Source: a virus. Taken from it: 46,951 nucleotides of DNA. Position 1 is the first letter of the stretch, and every line of letters starts with the position of its first letter. Below the pieces are notes generated by a model that had not been told where the DNA came from, ran no database searches, and saw only the letters and a list, made by a program, of their open reading frames with translations. The position numbers and the translations under genes were made by a program. Of the stretch, positions 28,736 through 37,363 are shown one piece after another. The stretch spans positions 1 to 46,951 of the IMG/VR virus record IMGVR_UViG_3300028044_000015; one strand, written 5' to 3'.

Positions 28736-30151
28736 CTAAGTTAGTGTATAATCGGTTATTAATGGCAAGCCGTTACGGTTGGAAATGATAATAAAGCCAG
28801 CCGTACCGCTAAAACCTAAATCGTCTGAATAGGCATTGCCAGTAAACACGCTAGGAACTGTTATTTTGCGGTATTTTGAACTGTCGCACCCTGTTATCCT
28901 ACTATGCAAATGCCCTGCCAAAACTAGGTTAAACATATCTTGTTTGCCGTGGTTGAATACTAGCGTGCCTATCTTGCTATCTTTAGAATGTCCTTTGTCG
29001 CCATGTACCAAAATGTAGTTGATACCGTCAATGACTTGTGCGTTCAAACTATGATTATAGGTAAATTTGATAGATTTTAGCGACTCTGATAGCATGAAGT
29101 TGATTAACTCGGCTATCTCTCCATTTGTTTCTTCTTTGTTGCTTGCTGTCGGTCTGTCGTGGTTGCCGCCTACGCTGTTTACTTGGCTTAGATTATGTAT
29201 TGAGCACAAGAATTCAAGTAGCATTTTATAGGCTTCGATAACAACCGTTACCCCGTACATTTTAGACTGCATAGACTTCCAGCTATTCGGGTGGTTTAAG
29301 CCTGTGAAACTTTCTATCAAGTCGCCTAAAATATTAATGTGTACCTCCTTTGCGCCTTGCTGGTTGATTATTTCGGCTATCTCTTTAAGTTTGGCTTTGC
29401 ACACCTCATTGTTGTAGTCTTGTGTTGCTCTTAACCCTTCAACTTGGGCCCCGATGTGTAAATCGGTTATGGTAGCCGCTATGCAATCTATCTTGTAAGG
29501 TTCGGGTATTCGGCTAATCCTGTATTTTTCGATTATCGGTAAATGGTCAAGTAGTGCTGCTTTTAGTTCGTCTCCAAAAAACTTTGACTTTGCCCCTTTT
29601 TCAATTTCAGCCTTATACGCCTTTAAGACTTCCTTTTCGTGTTGCTCTTGCAGTACGTGCCCTGTATCTTCAAGTTTAAGACGTATTTTAGCCGCTACCA
29701 TACCCTCACGTTCACCTAGTGGCGTATTGTCCCATGTGTACGGGCTAAATACGTTAGAGTCTTTATAAAGCTGTAATCTTGTTTTAATGCTGTGGAACTC
29801 CCACGGCTTTAAATTATGCTTGTGGCATATCCTACGGGGGGTGTAATTGCGCCCTTTGTTTGAGTATTCAAAGAATAGCTGGTCTATAAATTCAACCGCT
29901 AGGTTAATTACCCCGTGCTTAGTTTGCCAAATGTACTTGCCGTTTTTTACTTCCCATGTTTCACCGCCTTCAACTTCGACTTGCACGGTCTGTTTGTCAC
30001 GTTCCCGATAATACACCATTTTTACGTACTTATCCGTAGAACCTACTACGTCGGCTATAATGCTAAATTCAGGTGCTTTAGGGGCTTCGTATTTACTTAG
30101 TTCCGCCCTTATCTTATCGGTTACGTTTTGCTTTTCAAATGCAAATTCCAT
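28736..30151 (-). CDS. Calcineurin-like metallophosphoesterase
   Basis: The C-terminal 250 residues of this 471-residue protein carry the metal-binding motifs in order: D230-x-H232 (TDLHIG), GD 276-277 (ILGDLIES), GNHDRP 329-334, VHGDKG and AGHLHSR. Relatives act on DNA or nucleotides (Mre11-like) or on proteins. The N-terminal half is of unknown fold and has a helix-turn-helix-like patch (YTPRRICHKHNLKPWEFH). It stands alone between DUF3310 and the spanin gene, an unusual place for a DNA enzyme. Confidence 0.8.
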   Translation of the reverse strand: MEFAFEKQNVTDKIRAELSKYEAPKAPEFSIIADVVGSTDKYVKMVYYRERDKQTVQVEVEGGETWEVKNGKYIWQTKHGVINLAVEFIDQLFFEYSNKGRNYTPRRICHKHNLKPWEFHSIKTRLQLYKDSNVFSPYTWDNTPLGEREGMVAAKIRLKLEDTGHVLQEQHEKEVLKAYKAEIEKGAKSKFFGDELKAALLDHLPIIEKYRISRIPEPYKIDCIAATITDLHIGAQVEGLRATQDYNNEVCKAKLKEIAEIINQQGAKEVHINILGDLIESFTGLNHPNSWKSMQSKMYGVTVVIEAYKMLLEFLCSIHNLSQVNSVGGNHDRPTASNKEETNGEIAELINFMLSESLKSIKFTYNHSLNAQVIDGINYILVHGDKGHSKDSKIGTLVFNHGKQDMFNLVLAGHLHSRITGCDSSKYRKITVPSVFTGNAYSDDLGFSGTAGFIIISNRNGLPLITDYTLT

Positions 30152-30177
30152 TGGTTAGTGTTTAAAATGAAAATAGC

Positions 30178-30435
30178 CTACAAATGTAAGCCATCACGCA
30201 ATTCCTTTGCTTTGTCAAGATACCAGCGTTCTTTGGCTAGGTCGTCTGCAATGCTTTCGCCTTGTTTCTTACCCATTCTCATACGGTATTTAAATGCGTT
30301 GCACTCGCAATATGTGGCTACCTTTTCAGCACCGTAAATAGCTACCATCATTTCGATAGTTTCCTTAGAATAGCCTTTATAGTGGTTTGGATTAACTTTA
30401 TCGCTGCCAATACTAGAAAGATGGTTATCACTCAT
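30178..30435 (-). CDS. DUF3310 (SaV-like) protein
   Basis: This 85-residue protein contains VNPNHYKGYSKETIEMMVA, NAFKYRMRMGKK and a C-terminal DLAKERWYLDKAKEL, the DUF3310 pattern: an HYK/E motif and a KY-R-RxxxK motif. Such proteins are common in phages and are often annotated as nucleotide-kinase-like, but no activity is established. It overlaps the DUF5675 gene by 4 nt. Confidence 0.85.
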   Translation of the reverse strand: MSDNHLSSIGSDKVNPNHYKGYSKETIEMMVAIYGAEKVATYCECNAFKYRMRMGKKQGESIADDLAKERWYLDKAKELRDGLHL

Positions 30436-30866
30436 AAGTCATTGTATGTAATGAAAACCTTTTGCCCTGCGGTAAGCGCTGCTGCAATTGGTGGGTAAAT
30501 CTTTTTGTAAGCTGCTACGCTTTGCCCGATTGTTTTGCCTACCTTAGTTAAGCCTACCAATAAGCAACCCATCGTGTCCCCTTCATGGTTGCCCACGTGG
30601 ATAAGGATAAATTGGAAGTTCGGCACACCCGTAACGTGTAGCATACCTTTGTGAATATCTGCAAACCGTTTGGCGTAGTTCATATGAAAACCGCCCTCAC
30701 GCCTTAATACGACTTCATAACGCCCTGCTGGTATTCTTGTATCACCTTTTACCTTTACTTCACGGTGCTCATCTTCTAGGGTGTAGCATTGGTAAATGTC
30801 GTTAATATAGAACCTACCAATGGTTTCGTTTTCTAGGTGGGCATATCGGTCTACTCTTAGTTCCAT
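30432..30866 (-). CDS. DUF5675 protein, probable lysis enzyme
   Basis: ATG 30864-30866 (MELRVDRYAHLENETIGRF) is chosen; the frame is open further but without family residues. The 144-residue protein has CYTLEDEHREV, TRIPAGRYEVVLRREGGF, ILIHVGNHEGDTMGCLLVG, the DUF5675 pattern with conserved His, Asp and Cys resembling an L,D-transpeptidase-like site. The family lies in lysis regions of many phages, and no other endolysin is visible here, so it may degrade or modify peptidoglycan. The enzymatic role is inferred. Confidence 0.75.
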   Translation of the reverse strand: MELRVDRYAHLENETIGRFYINDIYQCYTLEDEHREVKVKGDTRIPAGRYEVVLRREGGFHMNYAKRFADIHKGMLHVTGVPNFQFILIHVGNHEGDTMGCLLVGLTKVGKTIGQSVAAYKKIYPPIAAALTAGQKVFITYNDL

Positions 30867-30931
30867 GCTGCTAAGATAAGTATTAATGCTTAAACAAAAA
30901 AAGGTCTGTCGGTTTTTCCGACTACCCATAC

Positions 30932-31150
30932 TTATTCCTCAATATTGTGCAAGTCTTTTTTTGCTCGTTTCTCGTTGTACTCCATTAGCTTTAAACGTAG
31001 CGTAATACCGCCAATCATTACGCCAATAACCAACGCCACAAACTGAAGTATGGGGGTAAGCGTGTCCAGAAACGGTTGTAAAAACGCCCAAAAGCTAGTT
31101 ACAAAACCCAACGTCGGATGCTTGCGTAAAAAATCTTCCACTCTATTCAT
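30932..31150 (-). CDS. Single-pass membrane protein, holin-like, 72 aa
   Basis: Start at ATG 31148-31150 (MNRVEDFLRKHPTLGFVTSF). One strong membrane helix (ILQFVALVIGVMIGGITL) is followed by a charged tail (KLMEYNEKRAKKDLHNIEE). Its size and place between the two-pass membrane protein and the lysis-enzyme gene suggest a second holin or an antiholin. Confidence 0.6.
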   Translation of the reverse strand: MNRVEDFLRKHPTLGFVTSFWAFLQPFLDTLTPILQFVALVIGVMIGGITLRLKLMEYNEKRAKKDLHNIEE

Positions 31151-31176
31151 GTTTGCGCCCCCCAAAGGCTTATTAG

Positions 31177-31458
31177 TTAAATTTTATTTTTACTCTCAAT
31201 ATACTTTGCTGCGTTCTTTCCCCCGTAGGCAAAAATCCATAAACCAAATACCAATGTTACATAGTCGTATCCTATGGTGGTGCTGCTTAATACGGTGGCA
31301 ATATCACAAGCTGGCACACTTATGCACTTCCACGCCAACACAAACATAATACTTGAACCGCTTATCGTTACCCATGAAGCTACCAACACGTTAATAAAAC
31401 TCATTAACCGTGTCATGCTGTAATTATTCGGGCTTTCTTGAAAAAATCCTGTTTTCAT
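31177..31458 (-). CDS. Putative holin, 93 aa
   Basis: The pattern FFQESPNNYSMTRLMSFINV at the N-terminus, then two membrane helices (about 18-40 and 62-82) and a KNAAKYIESK tail, is what I know from small holin-like proteins of Bacteroidota phages. It would open the inner membrane for lysis. The genes for the lysis enzyme and spanin follow downstream. Confidence 0.65.
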   Translation of the reverse strand: MKTGFFQESPNNYSMTRLMSFINVLVASWVTISGSSIMFVLAWKCISVPACDIATVLSSTTIGYDYVTLVFGLWIFAYGGKNAAKYIESKNKI

Positions 31459-31461
31459 ATA

Positions 31462-31623
31462 TTATTCTTTAGGTTCAATTAATCCGTTCACGTATTTATA
31501 CTTGTTAGCGGTATCGCCACAATCAATAAAGTCATTGGGTGCGGCAACTTCAATTGCCCCTTCGTGCGGTTCGGTGTGCACCAATAAAATATCTTCTCCA
31601 TCAGCTACAATCCAAAATGTCAT
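31462..31623 (-). CDS. Hypothetical protein, 53 aa
   Basis: ATG 31621-31623 overlaps the stop of the beta-propeller gene as ATGA; a longer frame would lie within that gene. The product (starts MTFWIVADGEDILLVHTEP) is acidic and looks like a small tail-fibre-associated domain. No family is recognised. Confidence 0.6.
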   Translation of the reverse strand: MTFWIVADGEDILLVHTEPHEGAIEVAAPNDFIDCGDTANKYKYVNGLIEPKE

Positions 31624-33116
31624 ACAATTAAATTTATGGTGGTGGTTAATTGAGTGCAAGGCAAAACTAAAGTGCCACAATTAGCAGGGTTATACGCCAC
31701 CCCCCAAAGGTTAGTGCCGTTGATACAAGTGTTTTCGCCCCTTTGCAGTACGTAGCTTAGGTTGTATTCGTACACAAACAAGGTAGTGCTGTTACCCGAA
31801 CCTTTTAAGGTACATAGATAAGCACTACTGCCCTCAATTGCAATAGATTGTACTGTGCCTATGGTTGTTACCGTGCCTAATGGATTGCTTGATTGTTCGG
31901 TGTTAGTAGCAAAGTCCATAACCCTCACACGTTGCGTACTTGCGCCTGCCGTTCCTGTGGCGGTCAAGACGTGGTAATTAGAACCTACTCGCCTTACTTC
32001 TAATATACGCCCGTCAAAGCCCGTTACCGTGCCTAGTGTTGACCCTGTTAAGTTATAACGGGTTATAGTTGATGTTGTGATAGTCGAAATATACAACTCC
32101 GTGCCATCGGCATTATAAGATACTGTCCACGGATTATTTACAACCGCAAAGCTAGTTATTTGGATATTGGTAGCGGTGTCTATTATCCGTACCGTGTTGC
32201 CCGTAAAGTTCACCACCGCATACTGACTTCCATCGGGGCTAATTGCCATTTCGCTAGCACCGTTAAAGCCCGTTACGGTTGTTTGTAGTGCGTAGGTTGT
32301 GGCATTATAAATCAGTACGTTGTTTAGGCTTGTGATGTATATTAGCCCATTGTACACCATCGATGCACCATTAGAACCAGCTAACGTACCGAATGAACCA
32401 ATTGAAGCAAAACCCCCTACTTTATAGCGATCTAATAATTGACCTTGCACATCGCATTCCTTACCAGCATTAGTTATAGCTGTTACTATTTGAGCGGTGG
32501 TACTTGCATCTACATTATTCTGTAATGTTAATTGATTAGGCACTTGTATTGTTGCCGAACTTGCCGCCTTTACATTTGTATTGCTTATCAAAGTACCGTT
32601 TAGGTATTCAACACTTACGGGGCTATCGGCTACCGTGTATGCTACGGTTGCTGGTGTGGTTGCTATTGTGCTGGTATCTGAACGTAGTATAGTACTATCT
32701 GCAACGCTTACATTAGCCGTTGCTCCACTTGGTATTGCTGCCGTGCCTACTGTCGTATTTGCGCTGTTTTTAGCGTTAGCCGTTCCGTTAGGTGCGGTTA
32801 TCGTTGCGCTGCTGTCTGCTTTTACGTTTGTAACGCTTAAAAAGGTTAAAGCGGTGTTTTGTAGGGTTACGGGGCTATCGGGTATTGTGGCGTTTGTTTC
32901 CGCTGGTATGCTTACGATTGTGGTTAGGTCTGAACGCCTTGCAAGGCTATCTGTTATAGGTATGTTTCCAGTACCCCCACTAGGTACGCTTATCGAACCT
33001 ATGTTAGTTCCTAACGTGTTTGTAGCTGTTGCCGTACCGTCCAAACAAGACGTTACGATATTCTTTGCCCCTACTTCAATTTGGAAGTCCTTCTCAATTA
33101 CCTCAACCGTTATCAT
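31620..33116 (-). CDS. Tail fibre with internal repeats and beta-propeller
   Basis: The N-terminal half (about 20-215) consists of imperfect repeats of about 70 residues built around NVKADSSATITAPNGTANA- and VSVADSTILRSDTSTI-like segments. The C-terminal half (about 250-490) shows repeated blade-like units (EMAISPDGSQYAVVNFTG; PWTVSYNADGTELYISTI) typical of YVTN/NHL-type beta-propellers. This suggests a receptor-binding protein with a sugar- or protein-binding propeller at the tip. It lies among fibre genes just before lysis. Confidence 0.65.
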   Translation of the reverse strand: MITVEVIEKDFQIEVGAKNIVTSCLDGTATATNTLGTNIGSISVPSGGTGNIPITDSLARRSDLTTIVSIPAETNATIPDSPVTLQNTALTFLSVTNVKADSSATITAPNGTANAKNSANTTVGTAAIPSGATANVSVADSTILRSDTSTIATTPATVAYTVADSPVSVEYLNGTLISNTNVKAASSATIQVPNQLTLQNNVDASTTAQIVTAITNAGKECDVQGQLLDRYKVGGFASIGSFGTLAGSNGASMVYNGLIYITSLNNVLIYNATTYALQTTVTGFNGASEMAISPDGSQYAVVNFTGNTVRIIDTATNIQITSFAVVNNPWTVSYNADGTELYISTITTSTITRYNLTGSTLGTVTGFDGRILEVRRVGSNYHVLTATGTAGASTQRVRVMDFATNTEQSSNPLGTVTTIGTVQSIAIEGSSAYLCTLKGSGNSTTLFVYEYNLSYVLQRGENTCINGTNLWGVAYNPANCGTLVLPCTQLTTTINLIV

Positions 33117-33457
33117 CCTAAGTCGTTTATTTTGAATATGCCATCACCCCACGGTATTATATTTCCATTGGCGTATTCGGCTGTTATTTTCCAAATGAAG
33201 TTGCCAGCACGTTTCGTATTATCAAAGGTCAATAGGAACTCGAATATCCCATTGGCTGCATCGGTTATCGTACATACTTCGTCAAATATTAAATTTAGGT
33301 TTATGTCGTAAACGCTAAACGTAATAGTTGCGCCCGATATGTTCGACGGAACGGTGTTGCCGCTGCTATTCTTTTCAGTAGCCGCAAACGTCAACGGGTA
33401 TTGCGTTCCTTTTTGGCTCGTTATAGGCTTACCCATGCTTATTTTTTTTATAGTCAA
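33113..33457 (-). CDS. BppU-like Ig-fold baseplate or fibre protein, 114 aa
   Basis: The sequence TFSVYDINLNLIFDEVCTIT followed by GIFEFLLTFDNTKRAGNFIW and a final EYANGNIIPWGDGIFKI resembles the N-terminal domain of BppU-type baseplate proteins, an Ig-like fold. It would join fibres to the baseplate. It overlaps the propeller fibre gene by 4 nt. Confidence 0.55.
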   Translation of the reverse strand: MTIKKISMGKPITSQKGTQYPLTFAATEKNSSGNTVPSNISGATITFSVYDINLNLIFDEVCTITDAANGIFEFLLTFDNTKRAGNFIWKITAEYANGNIIPWGDGIFKINDLG

Positions 33458-33644
33458 TCATTATCGCAACCCCGACAAACGGAAATCCACTAGCAAAGAT
33501 AGACAGCCCTACATTCTTATTATAAGGCACTATGTTCGCACCAACTACTGACAAACCAAAACCAGTAAGCCCGTAAATCATTTTTACGTTAGGCTTTGCT
33601 CGTACGCTTGTGCTGAATAGTAATATGGCTAGTAAGTATTTCAC
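33429..33644 (-). CDS. Small exported or membrane protein, 71 aa
   Basis: The protein starts with a signal-like segment (KYLLAILLFSTSVRA) and has a second hydrophobic stretch (NVGLSIFASGFPFVGVAIMI) before a basic end (KKNKHG). It overlaps both neighbours (4 and 29 nt). The function is unknown; it may be an envelope protein or pairs with the exported fibre upstream. Confidence 0.55.
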   Translation of the reverse strand: MKYLLAILLFSTSVRAKPNVKMIYGLTGFGLSVVGANIVPYNKNVGLSIFASGFPFVGVAIMIDYKKNKHG

Positions 33645-34537
33645 CTTATTTTGTTAACGGTTAATTTGCCACCTACTGCAGCTACATCATCACCGTTAGC
33701 CGTGTTGGTTATCACTACTTGCAATACATCGCCAGCATTCAACGCATCTATGTTTATGTAGCTTAGTTGTAAAATACGGTTGTTCAATAACTCTTGGTAG
33801 CCCGTGCAAGTGCAAGCTAACAGCCCGTTCAGAAACACGCCCAAACGGATAACGCTACCAGCCGAACCGTCAACGCTTAGTTGTAAGTTCACTTGATATG
33901 TACCTGCGCTGTCGATTATAAGGCTATCACCGCTGTATGTTACATTGTGTAGGTCAATAGCTGCGGTGCTCCATAAAGTATTATTAGAATTGGTAACAAC
34001 ACTAAATACGTTTTGAGTTAGTGCTATCGTTCTAAGGCTATCGCCAAAACCCATTTCACCGTATGCCGTGTGGTCTTGCCATTTAGAATTCCCTGCCGCA
34101 TCTTGTGAGGTCAATACGTAACCCGTGGCGGCACTTGGTATGTCGTATGTTAGCGTGTCGGTAAATACACTCGTGCCGATAACGTGCAGCTTTTCGGTAG
34201 GCGTTTCCGTTCCTATGCCTACGTTGCCATCATTCGCACCCCATTGTAGTAATACTCCACCATCTCGAACATCAAACGTATTAGAGTCCCCGTTTACATA
34301 GTTAAGGGTAAAACCCAAATCGCCAGCAAAGAAATCAAAAGTAGTGGTAGGTTTTTTTAAATTCACAATTAACCCAGCACCGCTTACCTTGTTTTGCACT
34401 AAAAAAGCTAAAGTATCGCCGCTAAAAATCTTATTTAATTCTAAACTCTCGTTTAAATAAAGCCTATCAGTTCTTATTGTTTTTTGCGCTTGAACATTTA
34501 AGCTAACCAATAAACCAATAATAAATAAATACCTCAT
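33641..34537 (-). CDS. Fibre-like protein with Sec signal peptide, 298 aa
   Basis: ATG 34535-34537 overlaps the stop of the preceding gene as ATGA and starts a clear signal peptide (MRYLFIIGLLVSLNVQAQ). The middle has GNVGIGTETPTEKLHVIG, the Bacteroidota fibre/adhesin motif, and the C-terminal 120 residues look like a C1q/TNF-type jelly roll (AGTYQVNLQLSVDGSAGSV). A signal peptide on a virion protein is odd: it may be exported and act at the cell surface, or have been captured from a host adhesin. Confidence 0.6.
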   Translation of the reverse strand: MRYLFIIGLLVSLNVQAQKTIRTDRLYLNESLELNKIFSGDTLAFLVQNKVSGAGLIVNLKKPTTTFDFFAGDLGFTLNYVNGDSNTFDVRDGGVLLQWGANDGNVGIGTETPTEKLHVIGTSVFTDTLTYDIPSAATGYVLTSQDAAGNSKWQDHTAYGEMGFGDSLRTIALTQNVFSVVTNSNNTLWSTAAIDLHNVTYSGDSLIIDSAGTYQVNLQLSVDGSAGSVIRLGVFLNGLLACTCTGYQELLNNRILQLSYINIDALNAGDVLQVVITNTANGDDVAAVGGKLTVNKIR

Positions 34538-35328
34538 ATTAAATAGTTTGCGACAACCAATACCGTTCCTGCGGTTACCGTGTTGCCTGTGATTAATAAC
34601 TTCAATGAATACCCACCGCTTACCACCTCGCCATTGCACCCGTTCTTAAATAACACCCCATCAAGTTCTGCCGTGCTGATGCTTGGCATTATCTCTATGT
34701 CATTAGCTGGCGTACCGTCGTGCAATACTACTTTAATTAAGGTGCTGCCGTTGCTTGGTAACAAACCCGTGCTTTTTAACAATACCGACTCAAACATTTT
34801 ACCCACCGCTGGCGTAAACAAATTAACGTAGTTATTTATTAACCCGTTGTTTGCACCTCCGTTTAATGTTACCGTGGCATTGTCTTTGTCAGTCGGGTTT
34901 ATGCCTGCTGCTAAATCCTTCCATATTGAGCCATCATAATAGTAAAACGTATCGACACTTGTGGCGTAAATTAATGTGCCTGCCTGTGGTGCTATGAAGT
35001 CCCATGAGTTGTAATTAAGCCCATAACTGTCAACCGTTAAATAGCTTACTATCGAATTGGTTGTCGCACCGCCAAACTCTGCTGAACTTCCAACGCCCGT
35101 ATAAATGTATCTATCCCCGTCACTTGGTGCGCTACTCGCTACGCTTGTAAACCCGATAACAGGCTCTTGGTAGTATTTAAACTGCCATTCTAGTTCTGCG
35201 TGTACGTTCCTAACGGGGTAACTTTCACGCCCTGCCAACGTATATCCTTTAGGGTAGTGTAGTTCACCCTCAACTAAGTCTTTGTGGTCGTTTAATAAGA
35301 TTGTCCGTACTGGTGGTATAACTGGCAT
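34534..35328 (-). CDS. Tail fibre/appendage protein, 264 aa
   Basis: The N-terminal part has GDRYIYTGVGSSAEFGGATT and DTFYYYDGSIWKDLA, a pattern common in phage fibre proteins (DUF2793-like tryptophan-rich blades). The C-terminus is beta-rich (GTLIKVV-, VVSGGYSLKLLITGNTVTAG). It is the first fibre gene after the head connector. The receptor is unknown. Confidence 0.6.
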   Translation of the reverse strand: MPVIPPVRTILLNDHKDLVEGELHYPKGYTLAGRESYPVRNVHAELEWQFKYYQEPVIGFTSVASSAPSDGDRYIYTGVGSSAEFGGATTNSIVSYLTVDSYGLNYNSWDFIAPQAGTLIYATSVDTFYYYDGSIWKDLAAGINPTDKDNATVTLNGGANNGLINNYVNLFTPAVGKMFESVLLKSTGLLPSNGSTLIKVVLHDGTPANDIEIMPSISTAELDGVLFKNGCNGEVVSGGYSLKLLITGNTVTAGTVLVVANYLI

Positions 35329-35329
35329 C

Positions 35330-35830
35330 TTATCTGTTTTTGTCTAGGAAAACCTGTGAATTGCTATCGCCCAAGTACAAACCAAAACCACCGCTTATCT
35401 TATCCGTGCAATTATACAATGGGTATGAATTGGCGTTCTCTCTTAAAAAGTCCTTTGCATATTTTACAAGGCTTTCGGCTGCCGATAATACCGCATTCGT
35501 GCTTAGTGATACTTGCGCTTCGGTCGGGTTTTGCCCAAATTCGGGTAAGGTTTGTAGGATACCGTTTGCCGCTGGTTCTGCCCTTCGTATTGCAAGTCCA
35601 CTATACATAGCGTAATGCGCTATAATCGGTTGCAGATAGTCTTGCATGAACTCTTTGTTTGCTGTCGTTAGCGTGTCTGTATTGTACTGACTCAACAACT
35701 CGTTGTAAAAGCTAGCACCTAAAAACGGTCTGATGTATTGAACGTAAACAATAGGCAACCTACTTGTAAAAAATGCGGGGTCGTCTGACTTGTTTGGAAA
35801 GTATGCGAGTATCTGTTTAACCGTTATCAT
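35330..35830 (-). CDS. Head-tail connector-like protein, 166 aa
   Basis: The protein begins MITVKQILAYFPNKSDDPAF and is mostly helical, as in gp6-type adaptor proteins of Bacteroidota phages (DUF6712-like). It overlaps the portal stop by 4 nt, the usual place for the first connector. The family call is from pattern and position. Confidence 0.6.
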   Translation of the reverse strand: MITVKQILAYFPNKSDDPAFFTSRLPIVYVQYIRPFLGASFYNELLSQYNTDTLTTANKEFMQDYLQPIIAHYAMYSGLAIRRAEPAANGILQTLPEFGQNPTEAQVSLSTNAVLSAAESLVKYAKDFLRENANSYPLYNCTDKISGGFGLYLGDSNSQVFLDKNR

Positions 35831-37290
35831 ACCGTTGGGGTTAATGGTGGTAAAATACTGTTTATTTGTTCGTCATTCAGATTAAATGCAACGGCTAACA
35901 ATCCACGTTTACTAGCATCGCTTAACTCAACATCGCTAACGATAGCTGTCATAGCTTGCAATCCACCTACTCCGATTATTTCGGCTAATGTTTTGGTTTG
36001 CCCTTGCTCCGTGTCCAAAGGTGCGTAGCCTAATTCCTCTCTTATCTCGTTTATGCTTAGTATGTTGGATAGGTCAATGTTATTGAGCAACGATATAGGG
36101 CTGTTATTGGCTATCTCTAAAGTGTATTCTCCGAACCCTGCATACTCCAATATAGTGTCCCATGTCTTTAAGACTGACGATTGATAACCTTCAATTACGT
36201 TTTTGTAAAACAGTTCAAAAATGGTCTTTAACTCGCTTGCCTGTCCTAGACTTCCAGCGGTTGCCATTAGTATGCTAGGGTGCAACCTATGTGCTCTTAA
36301 AACGCTTTCGGTAGCTAAAGTGCTTAGGCTTTCAAATATACCCTCGGGGGCATCGTTGAACAATTCGATTATCGGGGCTGCATCTTTTTGGTCAACGATA
36401 CTGATAACCATTGAACTGTTATTACCCTCGCCTGTAAACCTATTCTGAACCTCGTTTACATAATCTTCGGGGTCTTTACCTTCGGGCGGTCTACCTATCA
36501 AAGTCATTGATCCACTCGGTCTGAATTGGTTTTCTATCCTTGAATGGTTGTAAGTAGGTATCGCATAGCTTATATCTGCCCACCTCTTAAATTCTAAAGT
36601 AAAGTAGTCGGGTATAGCGTAGTAATACGTTCCCGTTTCGTAGGTGGTGCTATAAATTACTGATTTTGCGTAGTCCTGCCCGTCAAACAACGGCAACCGT
36701 TCCGCAAAGTCCATTAGCTTTTTCTGCTCGTACTTTACTAGGTCGGTTGTCCATCGGTAACTTAGGTAACATTCCTTTAGTTTGTTTTCGATTGGCTTGC
36801 CTAGTCTAAACGTACTTATATCCTCATGCGTTACCGATAATTCCTCTCTGATAACTTGCTGTTCTTCACCTTCGCCAATCGTTTGCAGGGTAATCGCTAC
36901 CGTGTGCATACGGGTCATTATCTCATCGAATAGCATTTTCTGAATAACATCTTCCGCACTTTCGTTTTTGTCGTTCACCTTGGCTAAAAACGCATCTAAT
37001 GCTTCGTTAGTTACGTATTGCTCACCGTCTTTGCGCTTGATTATTATACCATCGCCACAAGCGATAACGTGCTTAATCAAGATACAAGCCTTGTGCATTG
37101 CGCTACGGTCTTTTATCTGTATTAAGGTCGTCATGAACCCGTTACCATCTTCCTTGTAATACGGTACTATCGGTAGCTTGTCGTCAAAAGCCGCCACCGT
37201 TGGCATTACGCTTGTATTATTGTACCGAGATAACGCTAATATCTGCGGCATTTTGGCTTGTACTGATGGAGTGCGTCTATTTCGTGCCAT
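35827..37290 (-). CDS. Portal protein
   Basis: This 487-residue protein has the PBSX-type portal pattern: a helical wing, a beta-rich stem (YETGTYYYAIPDYFTLEFKR), the segment NDAPEGIFESLSTLATESVL with RAHRLHPSIL and LGQASELKTIFELFYKNVIE, and a helical crown. It forms the DNA channel at one capsid vertex. It lies after the capsid and tail-tube genes rather than directly after the terminase, which is unusual. A TATATTTG box lies 6 nt before the ATG. Confidence 0.85.
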   Translation of the reverse strand: MARNRRTPSVQAKMPQILALSRYNNTSVMPTVAAFDDKLPIVPYYKEDGNGFMTTLIQIKDRSAMHKACILIKHVIACGDGIIIKRKDGEQYVTNEALDAFLAKVNDKNESAEDVIQKMLFDEIMTRMHTVAITLQTIGEGEEQQVIREELSVTHEDISTFRLGKPIENKLKECYLSYRWTTDLVKYEQKKLMDFAERLPLFDGQDYAKSVIYSTTYETGTYYYAIPDYFTLEFKRWADISYAIPTYNHSRIENQFRPSGSMTLIGRPPEGKDPEDYVNEVQNRFTGEGNNSSMVISIVDQKDAAPIIELFNDAPEGIFESLSTLATESVLRAHRLHPSILMATAGSLGQASELKTIFELFYKNVIEGYQSSVLKTWDTILEYAGFGEYTLEIANNSPISLLNNIDLSNILSINEIREELGYAPLDTEQGQTKTLAEIIGVGGLQAMTAIVSDVELSDASKRGLLAVAFNLNDEQINSILPPLTPTV

Positions 37291-37296
37291 ACGTTA

Positions 37297-37304
37297 CAAA
37301 TATA
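37297..37304 (-). promoter_or_regulatory. TATATTTG promoter-like box before portal
   Basis: This -7-like box ends 6 nt before the portal start. The spacing implies a very short mRNA leader, as at 1814 and 12031. Confidence 0.4.
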
Positions 37305-37307
37305 ACT

Positions 37308-37336
37308 AAATAGCCCCACAAATTGCAGGGCTATTT
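37308..37336 (-). terminator. Hairpin AAATAGCCC/GGGCTATTT between tail-tube and portal genes
   Basis: A perfect 9-bp stem with an 11-base loop lies 28 bp beyond the tail-tube stop. The following bases are AT-rich but not a clean T-run, so it is probably a weak terminator or processing site that sets relative expression of capsid/tube and portal. Confidence 0.5.
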
Positions 37337-37345
37337 TAGATTGGT

Positions 37346-37361
37346 CTAAAAATATTTTTAG
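37346..37361. repeat. 16-bp perfect palindrome CTAAAAATATTTTTAG
   Basis: It lies just after the tail-tube stop and shares CTAAAAATA with the 14-mer near the early promoters. It may be an operator or add to the terminator hairpin. Confidence 0.4.
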
Positions 37362-37363
37362 CC

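Noticed and set aside
32581-33135. 184-codon plus-strand frame opposite the propeller fibre
   Set aside because: Val/Ala/Ser-rich shadow of a repeat-bearing gene.
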